The position numbers were made by a program, and so were the translations under genes. This document shows, one piece after another, positions 34,101 to 45,800 of a DNA stretch of 60,000 nt (position 1 is the stretch's first letter; each line of letters begins with the position of its first letter). The stretch spans positions 3,290,501 through 3,350,500 of the forward strand of contig NC_088309.1 in NCBI RefSeq assembly GCF_910592395.1. Direction: 5' to 3'. Source of the stretch: Lineus longissimus (Eukaryota > Nemertea > Pilidiophora > Heteronemertea > Lineidae). A model generated the notes under the pieces. The model ran no database searches. It was not told the origin of the DNA and saw nothing but the letters and a program-made list of their open reading frames with translations.

Positions 34101-35933
34101 CCGATGATAACGGAGGGGAAAGCTGAGAAACACCATTATAAGCAAAGCATGTGGGTTAACCAACAGAAATGCAGCAGATGTGTTTATACTTTTTTATGTC
34201 TTTCTTTCATTTGTATTCCCTACTGAATTCAGTAAAATAGGAAACACATTCATGTACAGCACTCTCCCACCCGTCATGGCTGTTGCCATGTTCCAATGGA
34301 GGCATTATTTACAGCAAGGGCGGCTGTGATCCATATGATAATGTGATATATTGTTCGGATTTATCAAAATGAAAATTGGGTTAATCGTCTGTTGAGTCGT
34401 GCTACTCAATATTATTCAAAACACGGCAATACATGACAATTTATTGAATTTAGCTTGAAGGCGAAGCCATCTTTTTATCCTTTCAATATGTTTCGTGAGG
34501 AGAACGGCGTGCAGGCTGGGTTGTTCAAATCACCTTAGCTTTACTATGATGGGAGCGGTTAAGTCCCTGCGCTACTTAATAACGTAATCGTTTGGGATAA
34601 CGTGCATCTTGTGCTTTTGGACAACTGGGCCCACATAAAAGGCTGTATACACAAGTTATTATGTGTACAGTATACTTATAGACTGTAGATGTTTAATAAT
34701 GAATTATTAAAGAACACTTGGTTTAAATGAGTGTCGAACAGCTAAAGGCTGTAACTATGGGCATGTGACTGTATGGCATATCTCATACCTGATTATCATC
34801 CTGTCATGAGTCACGAGATCCTCAAGGCTATCCACCTTAAAATTGTTGAACACTACACCGAATCACAGCCCAGGAAGCCAACTCCGAAATATTATGAAAT
34901 TCGGTCCACAGGCATTTGTTCTATCCGTATGAATATACCTGATGCTCAAATATGCGTATTATGCAGTATATCGGGTTAGTCATTGTGTTTCGTTCACTGT
35001 AAACATAACTGATCAGCACTGAATGCTGTCCATGAGGCACTAACTGGTGATACGTAATGACCCGACACGGTTCATTCCAGTAGCTCATCTGGTATCTTTT
35101 GAATATTCAGTTTTTTTACAGCGGGACGTTTTTTCCAGGCCCACTGAATGCAGGCCTATATGCATGTATACATTTCGTAATCGCATTGGGATGATCGTAA
35201 TTTCAAATTTATAGCGTACTTTTAATTAGATCATGGTAACAGAATTGCAAACTTCGTAACTAGGCAATTTCGTCATCAGGAGGCGATTTTTCGGAACTTC
35301 CGGCCCTACTTTTTCACAAATTTCAAAAGGCATGTTTATTTTCATTTAATTTCTTTGACTTATTTGATAGACCCACGTCTGACATTAGTAAGGTTATCTA
35401 AAACAAGCTACAGATAAAATATACATCAAAGGTCACTTATGATCCTGTACAAATAGCTAAGTGTGCTAACATTTGCTCATGACATTTGCTGTGAATCTAT
35501 AATTTTTACCCTCGTTTATACCTCAGTCCTACTGTTAGCGGAATGAAAAGCTATTGAAACGTGTCCTCAATCCCTTGTGGGTTCGCTTCCATCACGCTAT
35601 ATGAATATCAAACAAATACGGCTAAGATTAAAAACGCCTTTATATAACAAGTGCCATACCTGTTCAGGCAAATGATATTGTATAGTCACAGTTGAACGTT
35701 AAAGAATTCAAGATAACTGTCATCGCGATTAAGGCTTTCGTGCCCGATATTTCGATGGTGTATACAAACACTACCAAACATGTAAAAGTATTCAAGACAC
35801 GATTTCTTAATATTCAAAAGTACTGGAAAACTGAGGATAACCTTATTGTTGAAAAGTGTAGAAAATTGCAACTAATCAATCTACCTTTACTAATACAAAA
35901 TATTTATGAGTATGTATATATTAAGCCGGCAGC

Positions 35934-35960
35934 TTTTTTCCCGCCATTGTCATTTTAAAA
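35934..35960 (+). repeat. 27-bp direct repeat with E2F-like core, copy 1
   Basis: Perfect match to 36103-36129, 169 bp away. The core TTTCCCGCCATTG fits an E2F-type site (TTTSSCGC) next to a CCAT box. Confidence 0.5.
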
Positions 35961-36102
35961 CGAACAAATAGGACAAACTTGGATGGTTTTCGGGTGTGGC
36001 TGGTACTAAAGATGCGAGTTGTTTCTTGTAGCGACTGGAATGGCATGTTAGTGTAGGATGCCCCCTATCACCTCACACCAACAACGACCCCAATCGATCT
36101 CG

Positions 36103-36129
36103 TTTTTTCCCGCCATTGTCATTTTAAAA
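36103..36129 (+). repeat. 27-bp direct repeat with E2F-like core, copy 2
   Basis: Same sequence and orientation as copy 1; the surrounding bases do not match, so only this short block is repeated. Confidence 0.5.
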
Positions 36130-38257
36130 TGTTTGGCTACACTTTTTGCTTGGCTTTGCGTGAGAGCACGCGGTAGGAATACTCGGAACAATTGTCGGAC
36201 AACCACCGTCACCTTAATTCTTTTTGTCTATCGCAACAAGCAATGCGTCTCAACATTATACCATGGACTCGACAACTTGCTTTCTGCATGCATTAAAAGT
36301 TAATCACCTTTCAATCGACTGCGCTGATACTATTATCATGGAAATTCGACCAGATTGTGTTGTATATCGAGAGCGATATTGATCTGTGGATTAAAATACG
36401 TCGGTGAATCAGGGATGGGACGTCAGGACTGTGTATAATGTGCAGCGGACACAGAGTTGAACCGCCCAAGCATCTGCGACCAAGGAAAACTATCAGCTGG
36501 CCTGCGTGTGCTCAGAATAATAGTACCCATGTTACCACGACAATGCATTTTTAAATTACTAAATGTCTGCAGAAACGAATGATGTTCTGGTGGGGCTGCA
36601 GAAATTCCTTAGTCATGCGACTAATATCAAAAGAACCACAGCATTTTCCTTTCTCGAACTCGATCACAAGCAGTTGTTTTTTCCTCTCCCTGCTGGTTTT
36701 CTCCTACGATTCCCAGCGTATTGTTCCAAAGACAGAACCTCTCTCAGCGGACAAGTCTTTTAAGACACCCCATATATATTTTGGACTCGTGCACAATTGC
36801 CCTGTTTGTCACCTCAATGGAACTGAGTTGGAGCATCAGAATGATCATCTCTGGTGTAACTTCGACATATACAATACCTACATTTTCTCAAAATTCTGGA
36901 GAAAAGAATTAGTAAAAGATTTCGAAAACGATAAAACATGCACATTGCGATGTATACCATTGGGGATGGGGTTGTTGTAACTTCTGAAGACCTTGGCTCA
37001 TAGATAAGCCCAAAAGCATGCAATACGCTACAGCAAATGAAATACATGTACATTTTAATGCTCTTTTTGAGCGTCACAGTTTACTATATTATGACTTACA
37101 TGGTCACCTGTCATCACTAAGAACATTATATTTACCTGATTTACTTGTGTCCTATCCGGCCGTTCATATCCACCATGGTCGACCAGTAGTGATCCTATTA
37201 CAATATATCACCTACGGATAGAACGCTGGCTATACTCTCCCACCTGTTATCGATTCGAAAATTAAATGATAATCCGTATCCAAGGAGGTAAATCCTTGGT
37301 GATAAACACGAAAGTGACCCAGTGGTGAGATGGGAGGAAAGTCGGATTTCGCTTGCCAGTGTTGACACCGTTGTCACCCGGTTTTCGATGACTATTTAGA
37401 GCATGTCGTTTGTTATTGAAAGTTGAATTATATTGATATTGGTATTGAGGTCATTTTCGCAATGCCATCTGCCGCCATAATCGCTGGACAGTCTGTATAT
37501 ATAACCGATCAACCTCGTCTTCATGCAAAAATGAAATGCAATGCAAGAGAGTGGTTGAGTCACTCTATTTTCATCTTTCATCGGGTCGAGACTGTAATAC
37601 AATGTGCACATGCGGACAAAATGAAAATATCGAAAACGCCCGAAAGTGTTTGTTGAGCTGGAAGTTGAATTTCATTCTGTTCCGCGTCTTTCGAGGCATG
37701 TCCTGCACCGCCCAATCAGTGGGAGCGGCTACGAAGTCTCGAAATTGCAAAGAGGCGTTGATCATTTATAACATTCGGTGGCTGAAGACAACAATTAGCC
37801 ATGTTAAACAAGACAATGGCAAATTTGCCCCATGGTCCATGTTTTCTTTGATATCTAATCCCCGATCTTATCGTAAGGGTCTGACTCGCTGGACCTCATG
37901 TTGACGTGGAGACTATCACTTCTATGAGTAAGACGCGGCGGGACAGGACAAGTAGTTGAGCACTGTAAAGTCCACCAGGAGCTGTCTCTACTTTCATGAT
38001 CTTCGTCTTTCTACACCTCGGACGCAGTGGATCGACCGGCCTCGTTCCTCATAAGGAGACCAAATTAGGATGACGCGATTAGCTGACGGAAAGAAGAAGA
38101 AGAGGAAGAAGAGAGCACAGAACCCGGAGGGAAGCATGAGTGGAATGAGCTGGTTATGCGGAATACACTGTAGTTTTCAATTGCTCTCGAAACGGTTGCT
38201 TTGGAAAATTAAGTACATTTATACTGTAAACTGGTTCAGGAGCCGTTCAAGTTCAAC

Positions 38258-38345
38258 CACGTGGGTAACCCATTACAGAGCATCGATCCGCTACGCTGTT
38301 GGTCTACCACGTGGGCCACCTAAATATAGAATAGATGGTCACGTG
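38258..38345. promoter_or_regulatory. Cluster of three CACGTG boxes upstream of SYNRG
   Basis: CACGTG at 38258-38263, 38308-38313 and 38340-38345, with contexts accCACGTGggt, accCACGTGggc and ggtCACGTGttc. Clustered palindromic E-boxes bind bHLH-ZIP factors (USF, MYC/MAX, TFEB/MITF). The third resembles a half of the CLEAR motif GTCACGTGAC. They lie 216-303 bp before the proposed first exon. Confidence 0.45.
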
Positions 38346-38560
38346 TTCCGCCATCAACCACAGAAAGTTGATGATCAGCGCACGATACCATGTAAAGGTC
38401 TTTAATGCACAAGTACCTTTATTCCTAATATCCTCTTCTTAAACTTTGTGAGGCTGTACAAGACTACTGTTTTAAATATTAACTCTTTGCTAACTTGAGT
38501 TTAATTGCTTTTGATTTCAATACTTACCGATCGACTAATTGTTAATATACTGAGTTCAAA

Positions 38561-38574
38561 ATGGCGGATGGAAG
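38561..38574 (+). CDS. SYNRG: Candidate first coding exon of SYNRG
   Basis: AAAATGGCGGATGGAAG ends at a GT (AAG|GTTGGG). It would encode MADG plus two bases of the next codon, which is the phase needed by the next exon (39467). ATGGCGG at a start codon is also a YY1-type initiator common in housekeeping genes. The donor is weak, so another start is possible. Confidence 0.35.
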
Positions 38575-39165
38575 GTTGGGAAATATTTTGTCACAGATGT
38601 CGAATTTCTTTCATTTTTCGGCAATTTCAAAGATTAAACAACGACCCTATAATGTTCAGCTTTTTGTCCTTTGATAATAGATCTCTTATTGTGGTTTTTA
38701 CTTTAGTCCTATTGAAAATAGACCTGTTATCATGTCTTGATTTTGGGGTGGAAACCCGATAACCATCCACTCTCACCAGACACTCTCTCTCTGGCACTGT
38801 CAGCTGTATATATCCATGTACACTAGTCGGAGACAGTGACACCTCACTGGATGATCCAGTCCTCTTATCGGCGAGAAGAGGCCTAGCAGACTGATAAATC
38901 ACTGGTTCAGGTTATAGCAACCGTGCGTAGTACTAATAGCTGGTAGTAGTAAAGACCCCCCCCCCCCCCCACCCACACACAACGACTGTCTGAACAGACT
39001 GTATACCATTCCTTCACAGTTCATTTTTGTGGCATAAAACGAAAGGTTATCTTTTACAGCTTTCAAAGACAAGCTTTCCGTGGGCCACCACCACAACAAC
39101 TACAAGGTAGTCTATGTTGAATTTTTCTTTCTCTTGATCATGGATATTTGTATTTTAGGTTAAAA

Positions 39166-39285
39166 TTTACAATCCCCGATCGGAAATGACGTAGTTTGAT
39201 CTCATTCAACTATAAATCCATTGAACAGTGGTGCTTCGTTCGTCAACCGATGACCTTTTTTGGGGGTGTGATCGGGGATTGTAAA
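39166..39285. repeat. 120-bp element with perfect 16-bp inverted ends
   Basis: TTTACAATCCCCGATC at 39166-39181 and its exact complement at 39270-39285. No target duplication is obvious. Either a tiny MITE or a stable stem-loop just upstream of the first large SYNRG exon. Confidence 0.6.
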
Positions 39286-39466
39286 CTCGTTCCGTATTTT
39301 ATTTCACAATCGCAATGCTAGTACAATTGGCATTGCTGAATCAAGCCAATCCTAACTTTTGCCACTGGGATTGAATTAAAAATGAACCTCAAATCAATTC
39401 AACAATATCAGGATATGGTCATGTTCATTGTTATAAAAGCTGTGGCTTTGCCTTATAAAATTACAG

Positions 39467-39809
39467 TTACGTCATTCCAGGTGGTATGAACATTATTCCA
39501 GGGCAAGGGATGCAACCAATGGGGGTGGGCCAGTTTGGCATGACACCGCAACAACAGCAACAGAGAATGATGTTCCCGGGACAACAGCAGATGATGACGC
39601 AGCAACAGATGATGATGCAACAACAGCAAGGCATGCAGCAGATGCCAGGGGGGATGCGTCCGCAAGGACAGATGATGCAGACCCAAGTTGGTATGGGTAT
39701 GCAGCCTCAGATGCATGGCATGCACAATCAGATGGTTAGACAGGTGGGGCCTTCACAGCAGCAGAGATTTCAACAGCCTGGATTCCAGGGACAACAGATG
39801 CCTAGACAA
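39467..39809 (+). CDS. SYNRG: SYNRG exon with Met/Gln-rich N-terminus
   Basis: Acceptor TTACAG at 39466, donor CAA|GTAAGT. It encodes YVIPGGMNIIPGQGMQPMGV followed by runs of Q and M. An ATG at 39486 could be a start if no upstream exon is used. Confidence 0.8.
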
Positions 39810-42800
39810 GTAAGTTCAAAAGAATGTTGCACGTCAGGTTTGAGTAAATTCCCTAGAAAACATTTGCAGCAGTTTCATTTGATTAGTAATCAGTATCAAT
39901 TTGATAATATAATTTTGAAATAAGATACAACTTGGAACTAGTATCTTCAATGATAGCCTGAAATATTTGTTGATGAGCATATCAAGATGGTGTTAGACAT
40001 TTTACAATTGAAGCATGATTGACAGGGAAATTGTTTAAGTTTAAGTATACTTCAGTGATGTTTCTGCTCTTCTAAATGTAGCCTGGAGGTTTTCAACATG
40101 CTGGAGGAATTGGATCGAATACATCACCACAGTATATGGCGCCACCACCATACACACCCCAAATGGCTCAGAGTTACACAATGAGATCACAGGGTCAGAC
40201 TCAGAGGCAATCACCTCCAAAGTAAGTAAACTAATCTTTCATGAGTAGAATGTTATATTAGCTAGCAACTTTCAGTCTTTGTGGTTGGAGAGCTTAACAC
40301 CTTCTTAATCTTCGTATAGTTAGACAAAAGGCACTATTACATGACTCCACATGAGACATGATCACCTCATTACATGTGCTTTATACATTTGATTAGATGT
40401 AACATCTTCTTGTGCACTGTTGCCAAGGTCTAGTGAATGCAACATCTGATGTATATCACAGGTAGCACCACACCATACCAAATCTCTGGAGATAATTCTA
40501 CATTGCCTAACTGAGTCATAAGCAATATCAACACTGATTAGGTCACATCTGATTATCATCTAGGTATCTGGTCAGGTCAAAGATATTCACTGTATGGTAT
40601 TTGTATGCATGAAAATTGGCACTAATCAAATTTTAGTTCCAGGGCAGTCAACACCGAACATTGGTCATGCACTTATGGTGACTTTTACTTTTAAAATTGC
40701 TTCCCATCTGCGATAATTTTATTGTCTTTTGAACATCCAGTAAACCATCACAGCAACCAGCAAAGACAATGGAGGAAGCTTTAAAGCAAAGGAATTTCCA
40801 GTCAACTCAGCGGCGTCTGATGGAGCTTGGCCGCCTAGGACCAAAGAAGGTTGATGCGGATAGCATGATTGAAGCTATAATCGGCAAGAAGGAAGCAGAA
40901 AAACAAAAATCTAAACGTAAGTTACATCCAGAAATGGATCAACAAAGTATGATATGTGTGGCCTCTTCAGTCTTTCTGGGTTTTAGCAGCTGATCGTATT
41001 TTGGGTACATTCCAGTATTGGAGAATCTTCTTCTTTGCAGTCTCTACTTTTACTCAACAGTCGGTAATTTCAAGAATCTTGTTCATTTTTAATAATCATA
41101 CAGAGTCACCTATTGAACCAGAGAAGACATCTGATCCTGATGATGGGTTTGGAGATTTCATACAAGGTCCAACTTCAGAAGCCAACAACGCGCAAAAGGA
41201 CCAAGAAACTTGTGAAGTTCGACCTGGAGACCAGGAAAACAGGTCTACCAATTCTCCTGGTCAGTCTCAAGAAAAGAAAGGTCAGTTGATATTGGGGTTG
41301 TTAGGCAGTACTAATGTGTCTTTCATGTTTCCTTACACTGCAGTGCTGGCAGTCTCTTGCTTGGTGCAAGCCAGCCTCATCTCCAACAAAATGTGTAACA
41401 GTCCCTTTTTTGAAAATGGCAATGTTTGGAATGTAATTTAGTACATTTTGGAACAATACAAGGGTACTCCCCAAGCATTGATGACTCTTCAACACATTTC
41501 TCATTGTACTCAAAATACTTTCTTTCATGTCCATTGCAGATATAATGAGCATGATGCTCGAGTGTTCCGATCTAAAAACCAAAACCAAAGCGAAGACATT
41601 CCATAAACCTACAGTGAAAGAAATTCTCGTAACGAACACTCGATCAGCATCATTCCAACAGAGTCAAAATGCAGCCAAGTGGCAAAATGCTACAGATGCC
41701 GTTGCTGATGCCTTGTCTGAAATGTTTACTGTAGAAGGTAGGTATACAACATTTTCTTCTAAAAATGTGGTGACATTGGTGTTATGTTACTTGGTGTTAG
41801 TTAGTTGATTGATTGCATGCTCCCTGCATTCTAAATCTCCAGAACATTATTCTCTTACTTCAGTGAAGGAACCCGAACCTCAACCAGTTCCGGTGCCCCC
41901 AGAAAATTGTCAAGAACAGGCAGGTCAGCAACAACTCCCACCAGGACAGTACCCAGTACCTGGTCAGCAACCTGGGCAAGTTTACATTGATGCCTCTGGT
42001 CAACCCATTTATCCTCAAGGACAAATGCCAACGTCTGTGGCTGGTCAGGGTCATCCGGTTGGACAAGGGGGTCAACATGTACCTCCTCCCCAAGGCATGC
42101 CACCCAGCAGTGCTGGCAGCCCTGGAGTTCCACCTCATAGTGCTGCAGGATTCAGTGCCCCACCATACAGCATTGCTGGGCCTGGTGCTCCAACCCATAG
42201 TGCGGCAGGAGCCATCAGACCACCTCATATTGCTGGAGGGCCGAGTATACCAGCCCACAGCGCTGCAGGAACAATTAGGCCTCCCGGTCCAGGACTTGCT
42301 CCAGTGCCTGGTGCTCAAGGGAACCCTCCACAGAATCGACAAACTCCTCCAATGCAGCTGCCACCACATATTCCTCCTATGTTCTTCAATGCCACTGTTA
42401 TACCTGAGCTCTATCTTCATGTCCTTGAAGCAACTACACAGTAAGTTATTTATTGAATTTATTTTTCTTGGCCGAACAGTTACATCAACAGCCTTTCCAG
42501 CAACCCAGTACAACTTATTGATATAACCTTTTAAAAACTTCTGGTTTTCTGCAGTTATTTGCATGGAAATGATCCTCTGAGTTTTCATGGCCAAAAATTA
42601 TCACTTGTGCTGTTTCCATACATCTGGAGATTAAGATACAAATACCTCAAATTCTGCAGTATTCTGTCACTTGGCACTTGTCATCAAAAAATATTGCTTT
42701 CTTCCAGAAATGGTGTGATAGATACTACTCTAGTCTACGGTCTTCTCCTGAGGAGTCAGTTACCCAAAGAAATCTTGGGTCATATATGGAGTCTTGCCAA

Positions 42801-45800
42801 TAGGATAATGCCTGGTCAGCTCATCAAAGAAGAATTGTATGTCATCTTGGCCATGATAGCCATGGCACAGGTATGCATAGATCTCCATCACAATTGAAAA
42901 AAACAACAATATAAACGTTACATTCAAAATGGCAGCTAACATTTTTTGGAGTTCTGGTTTATAGTTGATAGTTTTTAATTCCAGCAAAAGAACGACATAT
43001 CAACTTTAGAGATCTTGAAGGAGTTTCCTCAGCCGCCAGTGCCAAATCTTGGCCAGAATGCTCAGAGTCAGCCGATGCAGAACCAAGCACCTCCAACCAG
43101 TCAACAGCCACAATCAGTGCTATCCCAACCAAACGAGGCTCTGAATCTCCCAGCAGATGATCAAGATGAGTTTGCAGACTTCCACCAAGCATCTGTTTCA
43201 AATTCAAGTAAGTTGCTTTCTCAGAATTAATTGTTACATGTCCTTGAGGCGATGTATGATACTTTTGATAGATCCTGAATTTGAGCTATATCTTTTGCAA
43301 ACATTTCCTTGTCTCACGTTTATCTTTACAACTTCGGTACTTGAGTGCAGATGCACGTTTTTTCGCATCAATTTTCTATGGCTTTCTCACAAATAATGTT
43401 CTGGTATGTTTTGAAGGTACCTGCAGGTAACTTCTCTATTGTTTGTTTTCAGATTCTTTTGGTGATTTTGTCTCAAGCCCAGCCCATCTAAAGCCTTCAG
43501 CGGATCAAAGGTTAGGTGTTTTCTGAATTATTTAAGTTATGCATTGCATGTTGCATTTTATGTTAAATGTTCGTAAGAAACTCCAGTGCATTCCTTTATG
43601 AATATTTTATTGTGGGCTCACTTGTATTTGAGGAGTTAAGCAACAGCGTTTTATAATCCACTTGAGACAATTGGCTTGTCCAAAGTCAATCAATCCAAAT
43701 CAAAACCCCTAGGTCTACAGATGGTTTTCTCTCTCCATTTCAGTTCTGAGAGCAGCTTGACATTCCCAGCATCAGCAGCCAACAAGAAAGAAGAGGTTGA
43801 CAATTTTGAGGAATTCAAATCTGCCAAACCAAGTGCACCTCCAACAGTCAAGGGGAAGCCATTCGGACATTTCTTAAAACATGACCACCATAATCTCAAA
43901 GTTCACGGACAAAAAGTCCAGGATCTGCATTTTGATTTTGACTCCTGTAAGGGGTCTGAGTCAAGCTCTCTCAGCAGTTATAAACTAGACTCTCTGTCTC
44001 ATGGATCTGATAGTTCAAAAACGTCGGCAAGCTTTGCTGATAATGATGACTTCGATGATTTTAGATCTGCAGAAAGTAGTGAGAATAGCAGTTTTGGAAG
44101 TTATGGTGGATATCAACAAAGTGTTGTGTCTAATTCTACATTGAAGGAACAGGAAATTATTGGCCAAGAGGATAAGTATGCTGCATTCCAGGTTATGAAA
44201 ACGGAAATACCTGAGCCGGCGCACGGGAAATATTCTATGTTCCGAACAGAGGATATTGGCAATGATGGGAGGCCAATCAATATTGGTGAAGCAATCGTGT
44301 TTAAAGATTTAGATAAAGACGGGAGCGGTGTGGAAGCCGCTGAAACCATCCCCACTGTTGCAGAAAAATCTGAGCAAAAGGATGAATGGGCTAATTTCCA
44401 GGGGGCTTTCTCCTCTCAAACTGACGAGTCCCTTACAAGTGGGTTAGGTGCTATGACTATTAAAGGGGCTACTGTTGACTCATTCGGTAACTTTACACAG
44501 GCACCCCCTGCTGCTCAGATGTCTGAGGATTCTGATCGCTACAGTGCATTTAGGGACTTGGGTGCTAGTACTAATACTACAGAAGGATTGTTCACCTCTA
44601 GTCAGGGGGAGAACAAAGACAAAACAGAATCGAATGTGATTGATGATGACGATGAGGACAATAACTTTGGTGACTTCAGTAGTTTTTCCTCTGCACCTCC
44701 AGCAATGCCCCCAACTTTACCAAATACTGGTACCACAACGTCAGAGTTCAATGTTGTTAAGCCAAAACCAATCAAACCAACAAAGAATATCTTCTTACCA
44801 CAACCGAAGACCGTTGGGTTTGTTGAGCTGTCGTATGGTGCAATGCCAGATGAACCACCAGATTGGGATGATGGCGATGACCATGAAGACGATGAAGATT
44901 TTGCCGAGTTTACCGGTGTGTCGTCGCTACATTCACAAGACTGGATAGGTGATACTGATAATGTACCCGGAAAATCCCGATTTCAGACATCACACTTCAA
45001 ACCTCGAACACTTGATACAACTCGAAAAATTGATATTGGCGGTGAGGCTGATGTGCATAGTCCGCCATCGTTGACGTCACCTGTTAGCGATTCTAAACAG
45101 GATGATTTAGCCAAGAGTCAGTCTCTTACCAGCCTGGACTCGCTGTCTAGCAATAAAGTTCAGTTTAAGGAGGACACACAGTCTGTTGGAAGCTTTGACT
45201 TTAGTGGCACCATCAAAATGAAGGAATTGAAAGACCCTGCTGCTGTAGGTACAGACAGCCATTCCATCTCAAGTGCTGGGTCAGGGGATTCGGTTGAGAA
45301 GAAGTCAAACCCAGACCAACAGTCCGTCAGGAGTTTGGAATTCAAACAAGGATCAGAAGTTGAGGTTAATGGGGATGGATTTGGCGAGTTCAGTTCCTCG
45401 ATGCCGAGTAATAAATCAGTGAATGGAGTTGGTGATTCTCAGCCGTGGTCTAGTGTTAGTAATGGAGTTGGTAAGTAAAAGCTGGCCGCCAATTATTTAG
45501 AGAAGTTCTAAAGTATGTCCATCATGGACAAAGTGAGACCTCTGTTTTTGATGTGAGTTACCATTCAGACATGGGTCAGATCAGATAGACATTAACATCA
45601 GTACCATAGCTTGCACTAGAACTTGACAATTGAATTTCCACGCATGTGCTGCATTTGTGACTTGTGTGGGTTCATTTGCTGTGGAAAGGTTTCTCTCCCC
45701 AATTGATTGTATGTGTAGTTTACTCTTACATGTATTTTCAGATACTAGCACATGGACCCAGGCTCCCCGAGATGCGAGTGAACTTTTGACTGATGGCAGT

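Larger units (their letters stand above)
34101..38257. other. Intergenic region between divergent genes
   Basis: No domain-bearing frame or exon with supported splice sites on either strand. It holds the 27-bp direct repeat at 35934/36103 and a purine-rich GAAGAA tract near 38090-38115. Confidence 0.6.

Noticed and set aside
41860-42594. Minus-strand 244-codon frame
   Set aside because: Antisense to the Pro/Gln-rich SYNRG exon; Trp/Arg-rich translation is the usual complement artefact.
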